Positions 9,498 to 21,902 of a stretch of DNA of 64,000 nt are shown piece after piece. The stretch covers positions 40,518,129 through 40,582,128 of the forward strand of contig OY743180.1 in the NCBI GenBank assembly GCA_963555705.1. Reading direction: 5' to 3'. The notes under the pieces were generated by a model, which ran no database searches, had not been told where the DNA came from, and saw only the letters and a list, made by a program, of their open reading frames with translations. Positions within the stretch are counted from its first letter, which is position 1. The number at the start of each line of letters is the position of its first letter. This stretch comes from Ligustrum vulgare (lineage: Eukaryota > Streptophyta > Magnoliopsida > Lamiales > Oleaceae). The translations under genes were made by a program, and so were the position numbers.

Positions 9498-11983
9498 TGT
9501 AACACCCCAAATTTTAAATGCTTAAAACTAGGCGTGTCAACTCCCATTAACATTTTATGCAGAAATAAATCATTTAAAAATATTAAAAATATCGTTTTTC
9601 TATTACACCAATCTATAGAAATTTCGACAGAGTTTCCTCTATAACTTGGACTTAACCAACCTGTAAAGGGACATCATACCCAACCTAACAATTTAAAACA
9701 TCAATCACATCTCAACCACATTCATCATCATCAAAACCGATTCACTCAATCCCCAAACTCCTCAGCATAAAATTTTCCAAAAATATCAATAGACAACAAA
9801 TGAAATAAGAGGTAATTTAACCTCTAATACGTCACCCATACTTAATCAAAACTAACTCCAACCAAACAATTATCAATGATAAATGAATTAAGGAATAATT
9901 TAAATGATATCATAAATAAATTTAACTTTATTAAATAATAGCGACAGCGGGTACTGTCTGAGTCAGCCGCCAAGTGCTCTCCTCTAATCATCTAACTTTC
10001 ATCACCTGAAATATGGGGAGGGATTGGGGTGAGCTAAAGCCCAGTAAGTAAATTTTATGCATGAATGCATGCTTATGACATGAATGCTTTAAAAATTGCA
10101 TATATGTATCCCCTTTTTTTACTTTACTTTCCAGAACATTCAAACTTTTCAAACTTTCACTTAACATTTCAAAACTTTAACTTCATTTCCATCGTGAGCT
10201 CACTTGATGTAACTTCTAGTCAATCAGATAACAGTGAGAATTCTTATTTGGAACCAGATTAACTTTCACATTTCCACCACAAAGCGGTTTAACATTCACT
10301 TTCCCACCGTAAACGGTTGAACATTCCATCGCAAGGCGACTTAATTCGGGTACGCCGGTCCCCCGAGCCCCATTTCCCACTGGAAACTTTCATGAACTAG
10401 AAGTACACCCATTCTTTCTTAAAAATTTGGGATACATAACTTTTGAACAAACTTGCACCTTGACACATTTCTTTCATTTAAAAACATTTGACTTCCAAAT
10501 TTCGATGCCAATGCATGCTTGATGATGCAATGAAATGATAATGTGCATGCTTGAACATTCTTCTTCATAACATATACTTTCATAAAGTAAACGAAATTCA
10601 TCAAAGTAAGTAAGTTGCAAGACAGTCATTTACTCATTTCACATTTACATTCAACTTCTATAAAAATAGGGGAAAGTTTACTTACTTGCAGTCCTTAGTA
10701 ATTTACTGTTTCTGAATTTGCAAGTGGAAAAGTCTCGAATGCCCGTGACGTTAATGTACCAAAAGTCCTAATTGTTCACATTCATCAATAAATATGACTC
10801 TCAGTTCAAAAACATATTCGTTATTCATTTTAATACTAATCAAACATTGACCGAGATTAAGACTTCAATTTAACCCAAACATGACTTATATAATAATCAA
10901 AACACATAAAACCATAATCGAAATAATGAGATAAGTTTCAATCCACGTTAGAAAGTTTCTCATCTTTTAAATTCAAACTCAATTTAAAATATTTAACTTA
11001 ACTCAAACTTTACAAAATATCAATTTACCATTTTAATCGTTATAAAATCTGAATTTCTCAAAAATATTTCAATTAAATTTTAAAATTAACCAAAAATAAC
11101 CAAATTCTTAAATCTGAAATTAACAAATTTTGAATTCAAACTCTACAATAAAAATTCAATCAAAGTAACTTAAACTCTTAAAAAATCTCACTTATGAAAA
11201 TTGACCATTATAATTCGAATTAAATCTTAAATATTAATTAATTAAACTTGTACCCAATTTCTGGGACTTTGAAAATTACTTGTATACACACATATACAAT
11301 AAATTCCTTTACCCATTTTTGTCAATTATTCACGTCATTTATCAATCTTATCCAAACTGAAAGTAAAAACTCGTTTATATTACTTTCCCTAAAATTTGAT
11401 ATTTGCAGAATTACTCGAAGATTAACCAAAATTTCAATTAGCCTAATTATGAATTTCATGATTCTTTACACACACAAAAGTCAATATATACATACATATA
11501 TACACATTACCCCTTGAAATTAGCATAAGAAAATCTGAGAAAATAACTCCCAAAAATCTGAATTTATACATATTTCCACATAAAATTCGAAATTTACATT
11601 TTACATATACCTATACATACATAATAACATATATCTATACCTAAGCATCTTACCCATCAATTTTAACAACACAGAAAATCTGAAATTAACCTTTAAAAAT
11701 CTGAATTTTATATAGGAGGTACATATATAAACGTTATTTACATAAAAATCTATATATATACATGTGTATATCGAAATATGTATGTGTGTGCGCGTGAAAG
11801 TGGTTGAACCGTGTGGGTGCAGTTTCGTGTGTGCGTGAGAGGGGAAGGGGAAGGGAACGTTACCGTGGTGAAGGTGCACGGTGGTGGTGGTGATGGTGGC
11901 CGGCGACCAAGGGAGAAGCCGAGAGAGAGACGGAGAGATGAGGGCGACCGAGAGAGAGCGAGAGGCTGGAGAGAGCGAGACGG

Positions 11984-12056
<73 letters not shown>

Positions 12057-12160
12057 TGAGTGAGATTAATTATGTTAGGGTTAAGATTTAATCTTTTGAA
12101 ATTTGCAAATCAATCCCTCAAATCTCCTCTTTTGTTTAAGTAGGTTTATAAGTTCTATTT
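9498..12160 (-). repeat. 5' LTR of the minus-strand Tekay/Del-like element (far end uncertain)
   Basis: It begins TGTAACACCCCAAATTTT next to the PBS, a common gypsy LTR terminus. It contains repeated TTGAACATTC/CACCGTAAACGG-like motifs near 10260-10340 and a GA microsatellite. The right boundary is not certain: similar LTR-like sequence continues and a TGTAAT-type terminus is seen on the minus strand at 13473. The ORFs at 10065-10604 and 11248-11879 have no recognisable product. Confidence 0.6.
11988..12053. repeat. (GA)n microsatellite
   Basis: This is about 33 uninterrupted AG/GA units inside the LTR. The overlapping Arg/Glu repeat ORFs (11811-12063) are translations of this simple repeat. 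Confidence 0.95.
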
Positions 12161-14277
12161 ACCCTCGATTGTCACTAAAATTTCCCCCCAAGTTTCAAAT
12201 TAGCATAATAAAATAGAAAATAACATGCTTAGGCAATAAAATAATTAATCACATAGAATTGCACGTAAATAATTAAAATAACCAATTTATAAACTTTCAA
12301 ATTGGTACATTGATCGAGACAGCGTCCAAGTCCTTCCACTGCAAGATAATTCCAATTATGGACCTTAAAGATCATAAATTTATAATTTATAATAACATTC
12401 ACAAGAATATTATGTGAAATTTAAAATTGCACGTAAAAATGAAAAGCGGTCTTACACAAAATAACTTTGTCCTTGACCCATCATCGAGTATGCCGACATA
12501 CTTCCTCCGACTCAACGATCATGGATCTGAAAATTTATTATAAATACTATGAGTATAAAGAATACTCAATAAGATACCATGCTCAGATTTAACATGTTAA
12601 TATCATACAAAGGAAAGCACTTAAACACATACTTGCATATTCCGGCTTGCCGGTGTCCTTCAGACTTGTCCTAAGGCATAAATAGATATATAACTTTGTG
12701 GACTTGTCCACATCTTTCATAATATCATTTTCAAGCATAACTTAAGCATAGATATTACCATGAAATCCTACTGCTTGAGCATAGAAAGTATCTTACCACA
12801 AAACTTGAATTAACTTGGTCGAAATGTGTACTCGAGAGTGCTAGTCTTTGTTTTTCTTCTTCTATTCTCACTATCTCACTATTTCTTTCTCTTCGCTTTC
12901 CTTCACTAACTCTTGATGTTTGTTTTCTTTTGAAAGTATTTTTCTGGTTTCAAAGAATATGCAGGAAACATTTCTTAATTATCTGAAGGCAAGGAAAACC
13001 TATGGAATAAGTAAGGTGTAAAGGGTTACTATCTATCAAGTTAAAGTTTGGTGATTCCACTTGAGCTTAGAATTCATCTCTAATATTTCATGCATTCACT
13101 CCATGCATTTACACATATGTTTAACTAAACACCTCGTGCTTAAGTGAAACACCTCATGCTTTCCATACTAGAAAAATTTACTTTACTATAAAGATAGCTT
13201 GCAACTAGTTGACACCTCATGCTTGAAAATTACTTCACTACAAAGGTAACACTCCACTATCGGCCAAGTGAAGAATAAAGTAATGCTTATCTATAGTAAA
13301 TAGGTGTAACTTTTGACATTTATCCCAAAACACCTAATTAAGTAATCTTGGCAAGCCTATAATCAACCAATAATGCAACTTGGCAATCACTAATAAATTT
13401 TGGCCACATAAAAATTTGAAAAGTCAATTTTCTATAAAAGATTAAATGAGCATAAAATTTTTGGAGTATTACATCCAATGTGGTCAACCTATTAGAATCT
13501 AATGATTTTCCTTTCATCGCTCATGGATGATCACAACTTACTGTTTTTCTCTCGCCTCCATGGTTTTTATATATAGTGGTTTCTAAACATTTTTCATTAC
13601 ATTTTTCCACACAAGATAGTCAGAATTAGAAACATCCATGCACAACAAATCAATGGAAAGCAATCCCAAATTCTACACCTTTAATCTCCACAGTTTCAAT
13701 CAACAAGGCTTATACCGAACAATTTTATTTTATGGATGACATTTTTTTTTCTTTTTATTGTCCCTGTCTTTTATCATCTTTGTGCAATAATTTCCTTATT
13801 TTCTTTCTATGTGACCCCTTCAGAGAGTTTAGGGTCGATGACTCCCAAGCTAGATGATTTTAGGGCACCAGGTTCAAAAAAACCCTCAGACTTAATAACA
13901 CAAGTCACAAAGTTGACAAAGAAAAGTTTAAAGATGTTTGATTGTCTTATGTGTAAGTCCACTCTCCCTTAAACTTTCTAATTGACCCATGTAACAAGTT
14001 TTAGACTGATAACTTCCAATTCAGTTGAATTTAGGGTACCAGGTTTTAATACCCTTACAAGCTTACTTTCTCGAGTAAAAAATGCTACAAAGAGTAGAAT
14101 AATACATTTAGCATTTTTCTATTTTTATGCTAGTTTTGGTTTACACCCATTGACCAAACTATTTTAAGTAAAGTGCAAATCCAAGAACTTCAAACCTTCA
14201 ACCTAGCAATACATGCACATTCTAACCATTCTACCCCTTAACTGCTTCTTGAGCTATTTGGTTCTATTTCAAGGATG
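12161..14277. other. LTR-like and unassigned sequence left of the CRM-like insertion
   Basis: 12440-13473 resembles the gypsy LTRs of this window. It has a CTCAACGATCATGGATCTG segment, then a GAATACTCAATAAG motif comparable to 61970-62060, and ends GGAGTATTACA. 13736-14167 has two short ORFs with related phrases (TTTAGGGCACCAGG and TTTAGGGTACCAGG) that I do not recognise. No host gene is visible. Confidence 0.3.
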
Positions 14278-14282
14278 GGATG
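14278..14282. repeat. Target-site duplication, left copy (GGATG)
   Basis: GGATG here matches GGATG at 21173-21177, immediately outside the two LTRs. Confidence 0.9.
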
Positions 14283-15161
14283 TGATGCAAACCACGTAAC
14301 AATTGTAGTTACGCAACCCACAAATTATTGGAATCGACCCAAGAACGCCAAAGAATCACGATTTCGAGATTGATTCAAATTAATTGAACCAAGCAACCAA
14401 TACAATCAATAGATATGCTGACCTCTTGATCACAATGAAAATAAATCTCATCCAAGATTTGAACAAACAAGAATTAAACTCGCAAGTTCGGATTTTATTC
14501 AATAAAGAATAAAGTATGAAAGCAAATTGCCTCTCAATAATAATATCAAAGTTGTCTAAGAATAATGAAAATTACATCACTATAAATAGGGTCAAAATCT
14601 AGGTTAAGAGTTCTAATCAAACAAGGAAACAAATAACCAAAAATAAGGAAATAATTAAAAACCCTAAATTCACACGTATTGTTATTTACGGCCGTGACAA
14701 TTCCCCTAACGGCCGTAAGACTCTTTTAGTTTCACCATTACGGCCGTGTGACTTTATTTACGGCCGTAAGTCTCAATTCTGAAATTCTTGTTTTTGACCC
14801 GAGCCTGAGTTACGGCCGTGACAAATCGGAGTTACGGCCGTAAGTCCAATTTTCTTCAAAATCACAGTTTTCAACAGTGGACTCATTACGGCCGTAAGAA
14901 TTATGGGTTACGGCCGTAATTCTTGAATTTTCACAATTTTCTTCGACGGCTTGAATGAGGTTGATCCACTCGTCGTTTTGGCTCGGTCCCAACATGGAAC
15001 TTGCTTCTTTTGACGACACGAACATTGTTTTGGCCATTGTTTCTTGCACTAGCTTGTCCATTGCTTCATTGGCCCTCTTTGTTTGCAGTCGAGTCATCGG
15101 TCCTCCTTTGATTATCAATGGATCTTTGTGCGGGCTTGTGTTCGTGGTCTGGATCGCATCA
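14283..15161 (-). repeat. 3' LTR of CRM-like element
   Basis: It starts TGATGCAAACCACG and ends GGATCGCATCA. It includes a CACTATAAATAGGG TATA-type motif near 14580, eight ACGGCCGT palindromes (14689-14920), and the last part of the pol reading frame. Confidence 0.93.
14689..14920. repeat. Cluster of eight ACGGCCGT palindromes in the 3' LTR
   Basis: Eight copies of TTACGGCCGT(A/G)A-like palindromes occur within about 230 bp. The last two form a larger inverted pair around AAGAATTATGGG. Part of the cluster is translated in pol as repeated YGRN. The right LTR carries the same eight at 20698-20930. Confidence 0.9.
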
Positions 15162-18100
15162 TCCCCTCCCTCTTCGAAAGGATTCGACCTTGAATCTGCA
15201 CCTGCATCAAACGGAGATAGATCAGAAACATTAAATGACGCCGAAACATTATACTCACCAGGAAGATTGAGTTTATAGGCATTGTTGTTGATCCTTTCGA
15301 TCACTTGGAATGGACCATTTCCTCGCGGTTGTAACTTTGACTTGCGTTGTTCTGGAAACCGCTCCTTTCTCAAATGTTCCCAAACCCAATCACCGGGTTC
15401 AAATATGACGCATTTTCTTCCTTTGTTAGCCTGCGAAGCATAATGTTCATTTTTCTTTTCTATCACCGACCTCACCTTGTCATGGAGTGCTTTGACCATC
15501 TCAGCCTTTTTCTTTCCATCTAAACTACTACGTTCATTCACAGGTAGAGGAATTAAATCCAATGGTGTTAGCGGATTAAAACCATAAACAATTTCAAATG
15601 GTGAATAAGAAGTAGTAGAATGTATAGCCCTATTATATGCAAATTCAATAAATGGTAAATACTCTTCCCAATTTTTCAGATTTTTATTGATTATCGTGCG
15701 CAACAATTGAATCATTGTCCTATTTACTACCTCGGTTTGTCCATCGGTCTGTGGGTGACAAGTTATAGAGAAAAGTAGTTTTGTTCCTAGCTTGTTCCAC
15801 AAGACTCTCCAAAAATGACTAAGGAATTTAACATCCCTATCCGAGACTATACTTTTAGGCACCCCATGTAAGCGTACGACTTCCCGAAAGAAAATTTCAG
15901 CTATGTTAGTAGCATCATCAGTTTTGTGGCATGGTATGAAATGTGCCATTTTGCTAAAGCAATCTACTACCACAAAAATTGAATCTCTTCCCTTCTTAGT
16001 CCTAGGTAGTCCCAAAACAAAATCCATAGAGATATCGACCCAAGGTTCACTAAGGACGGGTAAAGGCATATATAATCCATGGGGTTTAATCCTAGATTTA
16101 GCCTTCTTACAAGTAATGCATCTATTACAAACCCTAACCACATCAATCTTCATCTTAGGCCAATAGAAATGTTCACTTAGGATTTCAATGGTCTTTTTAA
16201 CCCCAAAATGACCCATTAAACCTTCACTATGGGCCTCTCTCACAAGTAACTCCCTCATTGAACACCTAGGGACACACAATTTATTTTCTCGAAATAAATA
16301 ATCATCATGTTTAAAGAACCTATCCACATCCCATTTACCACATAATTCATAAATATTAGAAAAGTCCAGATCACTAGCATACATGTCCTTAATGTATTCA
16401 AATCCAAGTAATTTAGAATTTAAAGAATTTAAAAGAACATACCTCCGAGACAATGCATCTGCCACCACATTTTCCTTACCTTGTTTGTATCGGATGACAT
16501 AGGGAAATGTTTCGATGAATTCTACCCACCTTGCATGTCTCTTACTCAGCTTAGGTTGACCCCTCAAATGCTTCAAGGATTCATGATCAGTGTGTATCAC
16601 GAACTCCTGTGGCCACAAGTAATGTTGCCGTGTCTCCAAAGCGCGCACAAGTGAGTATAACTCTTTGTCATATGTGGGGTAATTAAGTGCAGCCCCTTTT
16701 AGTTTTTCACTAAAATAGGCGATTGGCCTTTGATCCTGCATTAAAACAGCTCCAATGCCTAGCCCTGAGGCATCACATTCAATCTCAAAAGCCTTGTCAA
16801 AGTTAGGAAGTGATAAAACCGGTGCTTTACACAACATATTTTTTATTGTTTCAAATGCATGCTCATGTTCTACTCCCCATTTAAAACCTACACTTTTTTT
16901 GACAATTTCTGTGAGTGGTGCGGCAATCGTGCTAAAATTTTTAACAAAGCGCCTATAAAAACTAGCCAAGCCATGAAAACTCCTAATCTCAGTTATGCTT
17001 TTAGGTGTTGGCCATTCTTTAATAGCTTTGACTTTTTCTTCATCTACTTCTATTCCTTTAGCACTAACCACATAGCCAAGAAACACAACTTTTTCCATAC
17101 AAAAATCACACTTTTTAAAATTAGCAAAAAGTTGCTCTTGTCTTAAAACAACAAGCACACACCTAACATGCTCCACATGCTCATTCAAAGTTTTACTACA
17201 TATCAAGATATCATCGAAGTAAACTACAACGAATCTACCTATAAATGTACGTAAAACATGATTCATTAAACGCATAAATGTGCTAGGTGCATTAGTAAGT
17301 CCAAAAGGCATTACTAACCATTCATACAGGCCATACTTAGTTTTAAAAGCAGTTTTCCACTTATCTCCTTCTTTCATTCAAATTTGATGATAACCACTCT
17401 TAAGGTCAATTTTACTAAATATGCTAGAGCCATGCAATTCATCCAACATATCATCTAACCTGGGAATAGGATGACGATACTTTACCGTTATGTTGTTGAT
17501 GGCCCTACAATCAACACACATTCTCCAAGTCCCGTCCTTTTTGGGTACAAGTAACACGGGGACGGCACATGGACTCATACTTTCCCTTATATACCCTTTG
17601 CTCATCAAGTCCTCCACTTACCTTTGAAGCTCCTTCGTCTCCTCGGGGTTACTACGATAAGCTGAGCGGTTTGGAATGACTGCTCCAGGTACAAGATCAA
17701 TTTGATGTTCAATACCTCGAATGGGTGGTAACCCACTAGGTATGTCATCGGGAAATACATCGTCAAATTCCTGCAAGAGAGAAATAGCCAAACTAGGGAG
17801 GGATTTGTTAGTTTCATCAAATGCAAGGAATGATTCCTTGTATAGCAGAAGGACCATTGGCCGTTCTTCCATGAATGCTTTCTTGATTTCACTCCTTTTT
17901 GCGTAGAAACTCATTTTTCTTTCTTTTCTGGCACTCTTCGCTCCCTCTCCTTTTTCTGAGGTATGTACCCCAACACTCCTTTTTTCTCTCGCCTCTCCTT
18001 TTTCTGGAGTCGTGGCTCCAACTCTCTTTTCCTCTCCTTTTTCTGAGGTCGTGGCCTCAACTCTCTTTCTCTCATTTTCCTTCACTCTTTTTTCTTCATC

Positions 18101-18336
18101 ATTTTTCAATTTTATTTGATCTTCATACACTTGTGATGGCGTCAATGGTGTAAGTGTAATGGTTTTCCCCCTTTGGTAAAGCTATACCTATTTTTATACC
18201 CATCATGCGTTACCTTCCTATCATATTGCCAAGGTCTACCCAACAAAATGTGCCCGACATGCATAGGAACCACATCACACATAACATCATCCACATAGCT
18301 ACCAATAGAAAAACTCACCAACACCCTCCTATTCAC
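14810..18336 (-). pseudogene. CRM-like pol: protease C-terminus, RT, RNase H, integrase (broken)
   Basis: Going with the gene: the protease tail (MHVGHILLGRPWQYDR, 18142-18336), a frameshift near 18145-18170, then a Lys/Glu-rich linker (ATTSEKGEEKR repeats) and the start of RT (FPDDIPSGLPPIRGIEHQID). A TAA at 17615-17617 stands where Gln is expected, before [18 protein letters not shown] at 17375-17377 follows GYHQI. RT resumes with [14 protein letters not shown] and [10 protein letters not shown]. RNase H has [16 protein letters not shown] and [10 protein letters not shown]. Integrase has a HHCC region ([23 protein letters not shown]) and core Asp/Asp/Glu context ([26 protein letters not shown]). 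The tail [12 protein letters not shown] overlaps the polypurine tract and continues into the LTR ([18 protein letters not shown]), ending at 14810. Confidence 0.9.
15162..15175 (-). other. Polypurine tract of CRM-like element
   Basis: On the minus strand GAAGAGGGAGGGGA directly precedes the 3' LTR. It also encodes the EEGG of the pol C-terminus. Confidence 0.85.
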
Positions 18337-18404
18337 CTTAATTTCTCCACTATCATTTAACCATTGAAGCCTATAAGGTTTAGGATGTTTTAATAAAGGT
18401 AATC

Positions 18405-19742
18405 CTAATTTTCAACAAGTGTAGTACTAGCAACATTAGTGCAACTACCACCATCAATAATCATACTACATACCTTGTTATTAATGCGACATCGTGTATG
18501 GAATATGTTCTCCCATTGTTGTTCCAAATCATCCGTGTTGATTTGAGCACTAAGAGCTCTCCTTGCCACTAATAACTCGCCATGCTCCCCGGATAACACA
18601 TCCTCATCATCACATACTTCCTCCAATGCCAGCATATCGCTATAATCCTCTTCCTCACTATCACTCTCCATGGCTCCATCCTTCCGCACAAGTATCACTC
18701 GCCTATTAGGACATTGAGATGCCACATGTCCTCTCCCCAAACATTTGAAGCATTGAATGTCTCTACTCCTAGATGGTTGAGGTTCCCCTTTAGGTACGAG
18801 TTTATTAGCTTGTTCCTCCTTCCCTTTTGGTGCTTCAAACTTCCCTTTTGGTGCTTCAAACTTCCCTTTAGAAAAAGCCCCATCTCCTTTACTTTCCCAC
18901 TTCGGCTTCCAAGAAGAATTAGAACCAGATTGATACCTTGTTGTTCCCTTTTTCTTTATTTGCTTCTCCACCTTTATAGCCATGTGCAACATATCTTCCA
19001 TCTCCAAATAATGTTGTAGTTCAACCAAATTATCTATATCCTTATTCAACCCATTCAAAAATCGAGCCATCGTAGCCTCCCTATCCTCTTCTACATTAGC
19101 TCTAATCATCAACATCTCCATCTCCTTATGATAATCCTCCACACTCTTTGATCCTTGGTATAGACTTTGTAATTTTTGATGAAGCTCCCGATGGTAATGA
19201 TTAGGAACGAACCTCTTTCTCTTGATAGCTTTTAATTCATCCCAAGTACTAATGGGTCTCTCGCGATTCCTCCTCCTAGAAGTCACCAATTGATCCCACC
19301 AAGTAATAGCGTAATCGGAGAATTCAAGTACAGCTACCTTAACCTTTTTCTCTTCCGAATAAGTGTAGCAATTGAAAATTAATTCCATCTTCTTCTCCCA
19401 TTCTAGGTATGCTTCCGGATCACTCCTACCCTTGAATGACGGAATTGTCATTCTGATGTTTCTCATACTACCATCCATTCTATCGCCACCAAGATCTCTA
19501 TCCCTCCTTCCATGCCTAATTCCTCTATCCAAAATTGCTCTATCGTCCAAATCACTACCTTCTTCATTCTCATCGACCCCCTCTACCCTACGACCTTGCC
19601 CACCTTGCCTACGGGCATTAGGCACTTCCCGAGGTTGCTCAAGCCTTTCTAACCTACCTAACACATCCTCAAACCATTGTACCATCTCTTCCGTCATGTT
19701 AACTCGATCGTTGTTTTTTGTAGTAGAAGATTGTTCAGACAT
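18405..19742 (-). pseudogene. CRM-like gag and protease start (frameshifted at its end)
   Basis: MSEQSSTTKN begins at the ATG at 19742. The frame is open slightly further upstream without an ATG. The gag core runs from MTIPSFKGRSDPEAYLEWE to GLNKDIDNLVELQHYLEME. A duplicated KGKFEAPKGKFEAPKGK run is followed by a CCHC knuckle CFKCLGRGHVASQC and the acidic stretch ESDSEEEDYSD. The protease active site reads MIIDGGSCTNV. The frame breaks at 18405-18412, where an A-run appears one base short, giving a stop just after VEN. Confidence 0.9.
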
Positions 19743-20278
19743 CCTAAAACTAAATATTATATGCCTCACGTGTATTTCGCTCGTGTATCACTCAAATTTG
19801 GCTTTTACCCTCTATTGATCTCACCTCTCTGCCTTTTTCCACTCAATGGCTTTCACCCCAATTGCTTCAAAGAACGAACCCGAACTCAAACAAGTTTAAG
19901 CCCGAATGATTCAAATCGAGTAAGAGTGAGAATTTTATGAACTGTTTGGAAAACTTGAAGAAGACCTTTAGAGAATGGAATTTGACTCGATATAGAACTT
20001 GACACTTTTTATGGGAACTAAGATTGAGTCAATAATATATTTCTTGAAATCAAATAACAGCTATTTTTTTTTTTTTTTAGATTTCTCGAAAATTCAACTT
20101 CGAGAAAGGCGAAACAAACGAAATTTAATTTGGATAACAAAAGAAGGAAATAACGACTATTTATTTTTTTGTGACACTTTTTTTATTAAAGACTCAAGAA
20201 CTGGAAGAACACGAAAAACAAGATTAAAGAAGACTCAAGAAAACAAAACAAAGATATAACCTTGATTTTTGGAGCCTA

Positions 20279-20291
20279 AGCTCTGATACCA
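20279..20291 (-). other. Primer-binding site of CRM-like element
   Basis: AGCTCTGATACCA is the reverse complement of the tRNA-iMet-type PBS, two bases from the 5' LTR. Confidence 0.9.
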
Positions 20292-20293
20292 GA

Positions 20294-21172
20294 TGATGCA
20301 AACCACGTAGCAATTGTAGTTAAGCAACCCACAAATTATTGGAATCGACCCAAGAACGCCAAAGAATCACGATTTCGAGATTGATTCAAATTAATTGAAC
20401 CAAGCAACCAACACAATCAATAGATATGCTGACCTCTTGATCACAATGAAAATAAATCTCACCCAAGATTTGAACAAACAAGAATTAAACTCGCAAGTTC
20501 GGATTTTATTCAATAAAGAATAAAGTATGAAAGCAAATTGCCTCTCAATAATAATATCAAATTTGTCTACGAATAATGAAAATTACATCCCTATAAATAG
20601 GGTCAAAATCTAGGTTAAGAGTTCTAACCAAACAAGGAAACAAATAATCAAAAATAAGGAAATAATTAAAAACCCTAAATTCACGCGTATTGTTATTTAC
20701 GGCCGTGACAATTCCCCTTACGGCCGTAGGACTCTTTCTGTTTCACCATTACGGCCGTGAGACTTTATTTACGGCCGTAAGTCTCAATTCTGAAATTCTT
20801 GTTTTTGACCCGAGGCTGAGTTACGGCCGTGACAAATCGGAGTTACGGCCGTAAGTTCAATTTTCTTCAAAATCATAGTTTTCAACAGTGGACTCATTAC
20901 GGCCGTAAGAATTATGGGTTACGGCCGTAATTCTTGAATTTTCACAATTTTCTTCGACGGCTTGAATGAGGTTGATCCACTCGTCGTTTTGGCTCGGTCC
21001 CAACATGGAACTTGCTTCTTTTGATGACACGAACATTGTTTTGGCCATTGTTTCTTGCACTAGCTTGTCCATTGCTTCGTTGGCCCTCTTTGTTTGCAGT
21101 CGAGTCATCGGTCCTCCTTTGATTATCAATGGATCTTTGTGCGGGCTTGTGTTCGTGGTCTGGATCACATCA
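20294..21172 (-). repeat. 5' LTR of CRM-like element
   Basis: It is 879 bp, starts TGATGCAAACCACG and ends GGATCACATCA, and is a near copy of 14283-15161. It carries the same ACGGCCGT cluster. The ORF at 20857-21168 is the duplicated LTR-encoded end of pol and is not separately functional. Confidence 0.93.
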
Positions 21173-21177
21173 GGATG
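21173..21177. repeat. Target-site duplication, right copy (GGATG)
   Basis: Identical to 14278-14282. Confidence 0.9.
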
Positions 21178-21880
21178 TCTAAAGTTCTATATTTAGGGAT
21201 TAACAAGTCATTCCTAAGTTCAAGTTGCATAGATATACCCCACATGTATTAAACATATTCATGCACAAGTAGTAATTCAAGAAATGGCTATATGTGCATG
21301 AAGATGAAATCAAGCAAGTTATAACTAGTCAAGAAAGTCCATGTTTTGATGTTTTCCAATATTCAAGCCAAAGTACAAGTTGATCCGTACTCTATCCTAC
21401 GCACTGAACATGTCAACAAAATTTTCAAATTTTTAAGGTTTTTTTTATCCCAATGATCATATGAATATGAATGAAGCAAGAATAAATAATTGATTGATCA
21501 TAAAGAGTGATTCAATGTATGTCATGTAGATATGATGACTAAATTGAAACAAACACATAAAAGAGGGGTTCAAGTACTTCCCGAATTTGAGGATGCAAGT
21601 CCTCCAAATTGGAGTTTTCAATCAAATTGAAACTGGAGTGCTTTCTCTTGTTCCAATCTTGATCTTTATGTATCCCATATGGTGTATTCCTCATAAAAGT
21701 GAAACGAGGAAGTGATGAAGTTTGTTCAAAAGGTGCATTCAATTGCTATATCAAAAGGAAGCAAATCAAAAGACTTAGACCTTCTTAACATGAATTAAAT
21801 AAAACAAAAATAAAAAATAAAGCAAATAAAGTTCAAAGTAAAGTAAGAACTAACGGGTATCGATATTAATAAAAACAATT
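21178..21880 (-). other. Leader of a Tat-type gypsy element, interrupted by the CRM-like insertion
   Basis: A+T-rich, with no clear coding. It lies directly inside the PBS of the Tat-type element and would continue at 14277 leftwards before the CRM-like insertion. The ORF at 21539-21742 is not recognised. Confidence 0.4.
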
Positions 21881-21896
21881 CCCGGCAATGGCGCCA
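21881..21896 (-). other. Primer-binding site, Tat/Athila type
   Basis: CCCGGCAATGGCGCCA is the reverse complement of TGGCGCCATTGCCGGG, the PBS form commonly seen in plant Tat and Athila elements. It is six bases from an LTR. Confidence 0.8.
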
Positions 21897-21902
21897 GAAA
21901 CT

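Larger units (their letters stand above)
14283..21172 (-). mobile_element. Complete CRM-like Ty3/gypsy retrotransposon
   Basis: This is 6,890 bp, with two LTRs of equal length (879 bp each), a perfect GGATG TSD, a PBS and a polypurine tract. By eye the LTRs differ at about 21 positions (about 2.4%), so the insertion is fairly recent. The CRM-like call rests on the gag core (SDPEAYLEWEKKMELIFNC), the absence of a classic chromodomain, and pol coding that runs through the polypurine tract into the 3' LTR. The ORFs carry at least two nonsense changes and two frameshifts, so this copy is not autonomous. It is inserted in Tat-type element sequence. Confidence 0.93.

Noticed and set aside
11811..12063. 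Arg/Glu repeat proteins
   Set aside because: Translation of the GA microsatellite.
20857..21168. Separate gene in the CRM-like 5' LTR
   Set aside because: It is the LTR copy of the pol C-terminal end, without a complete gene.
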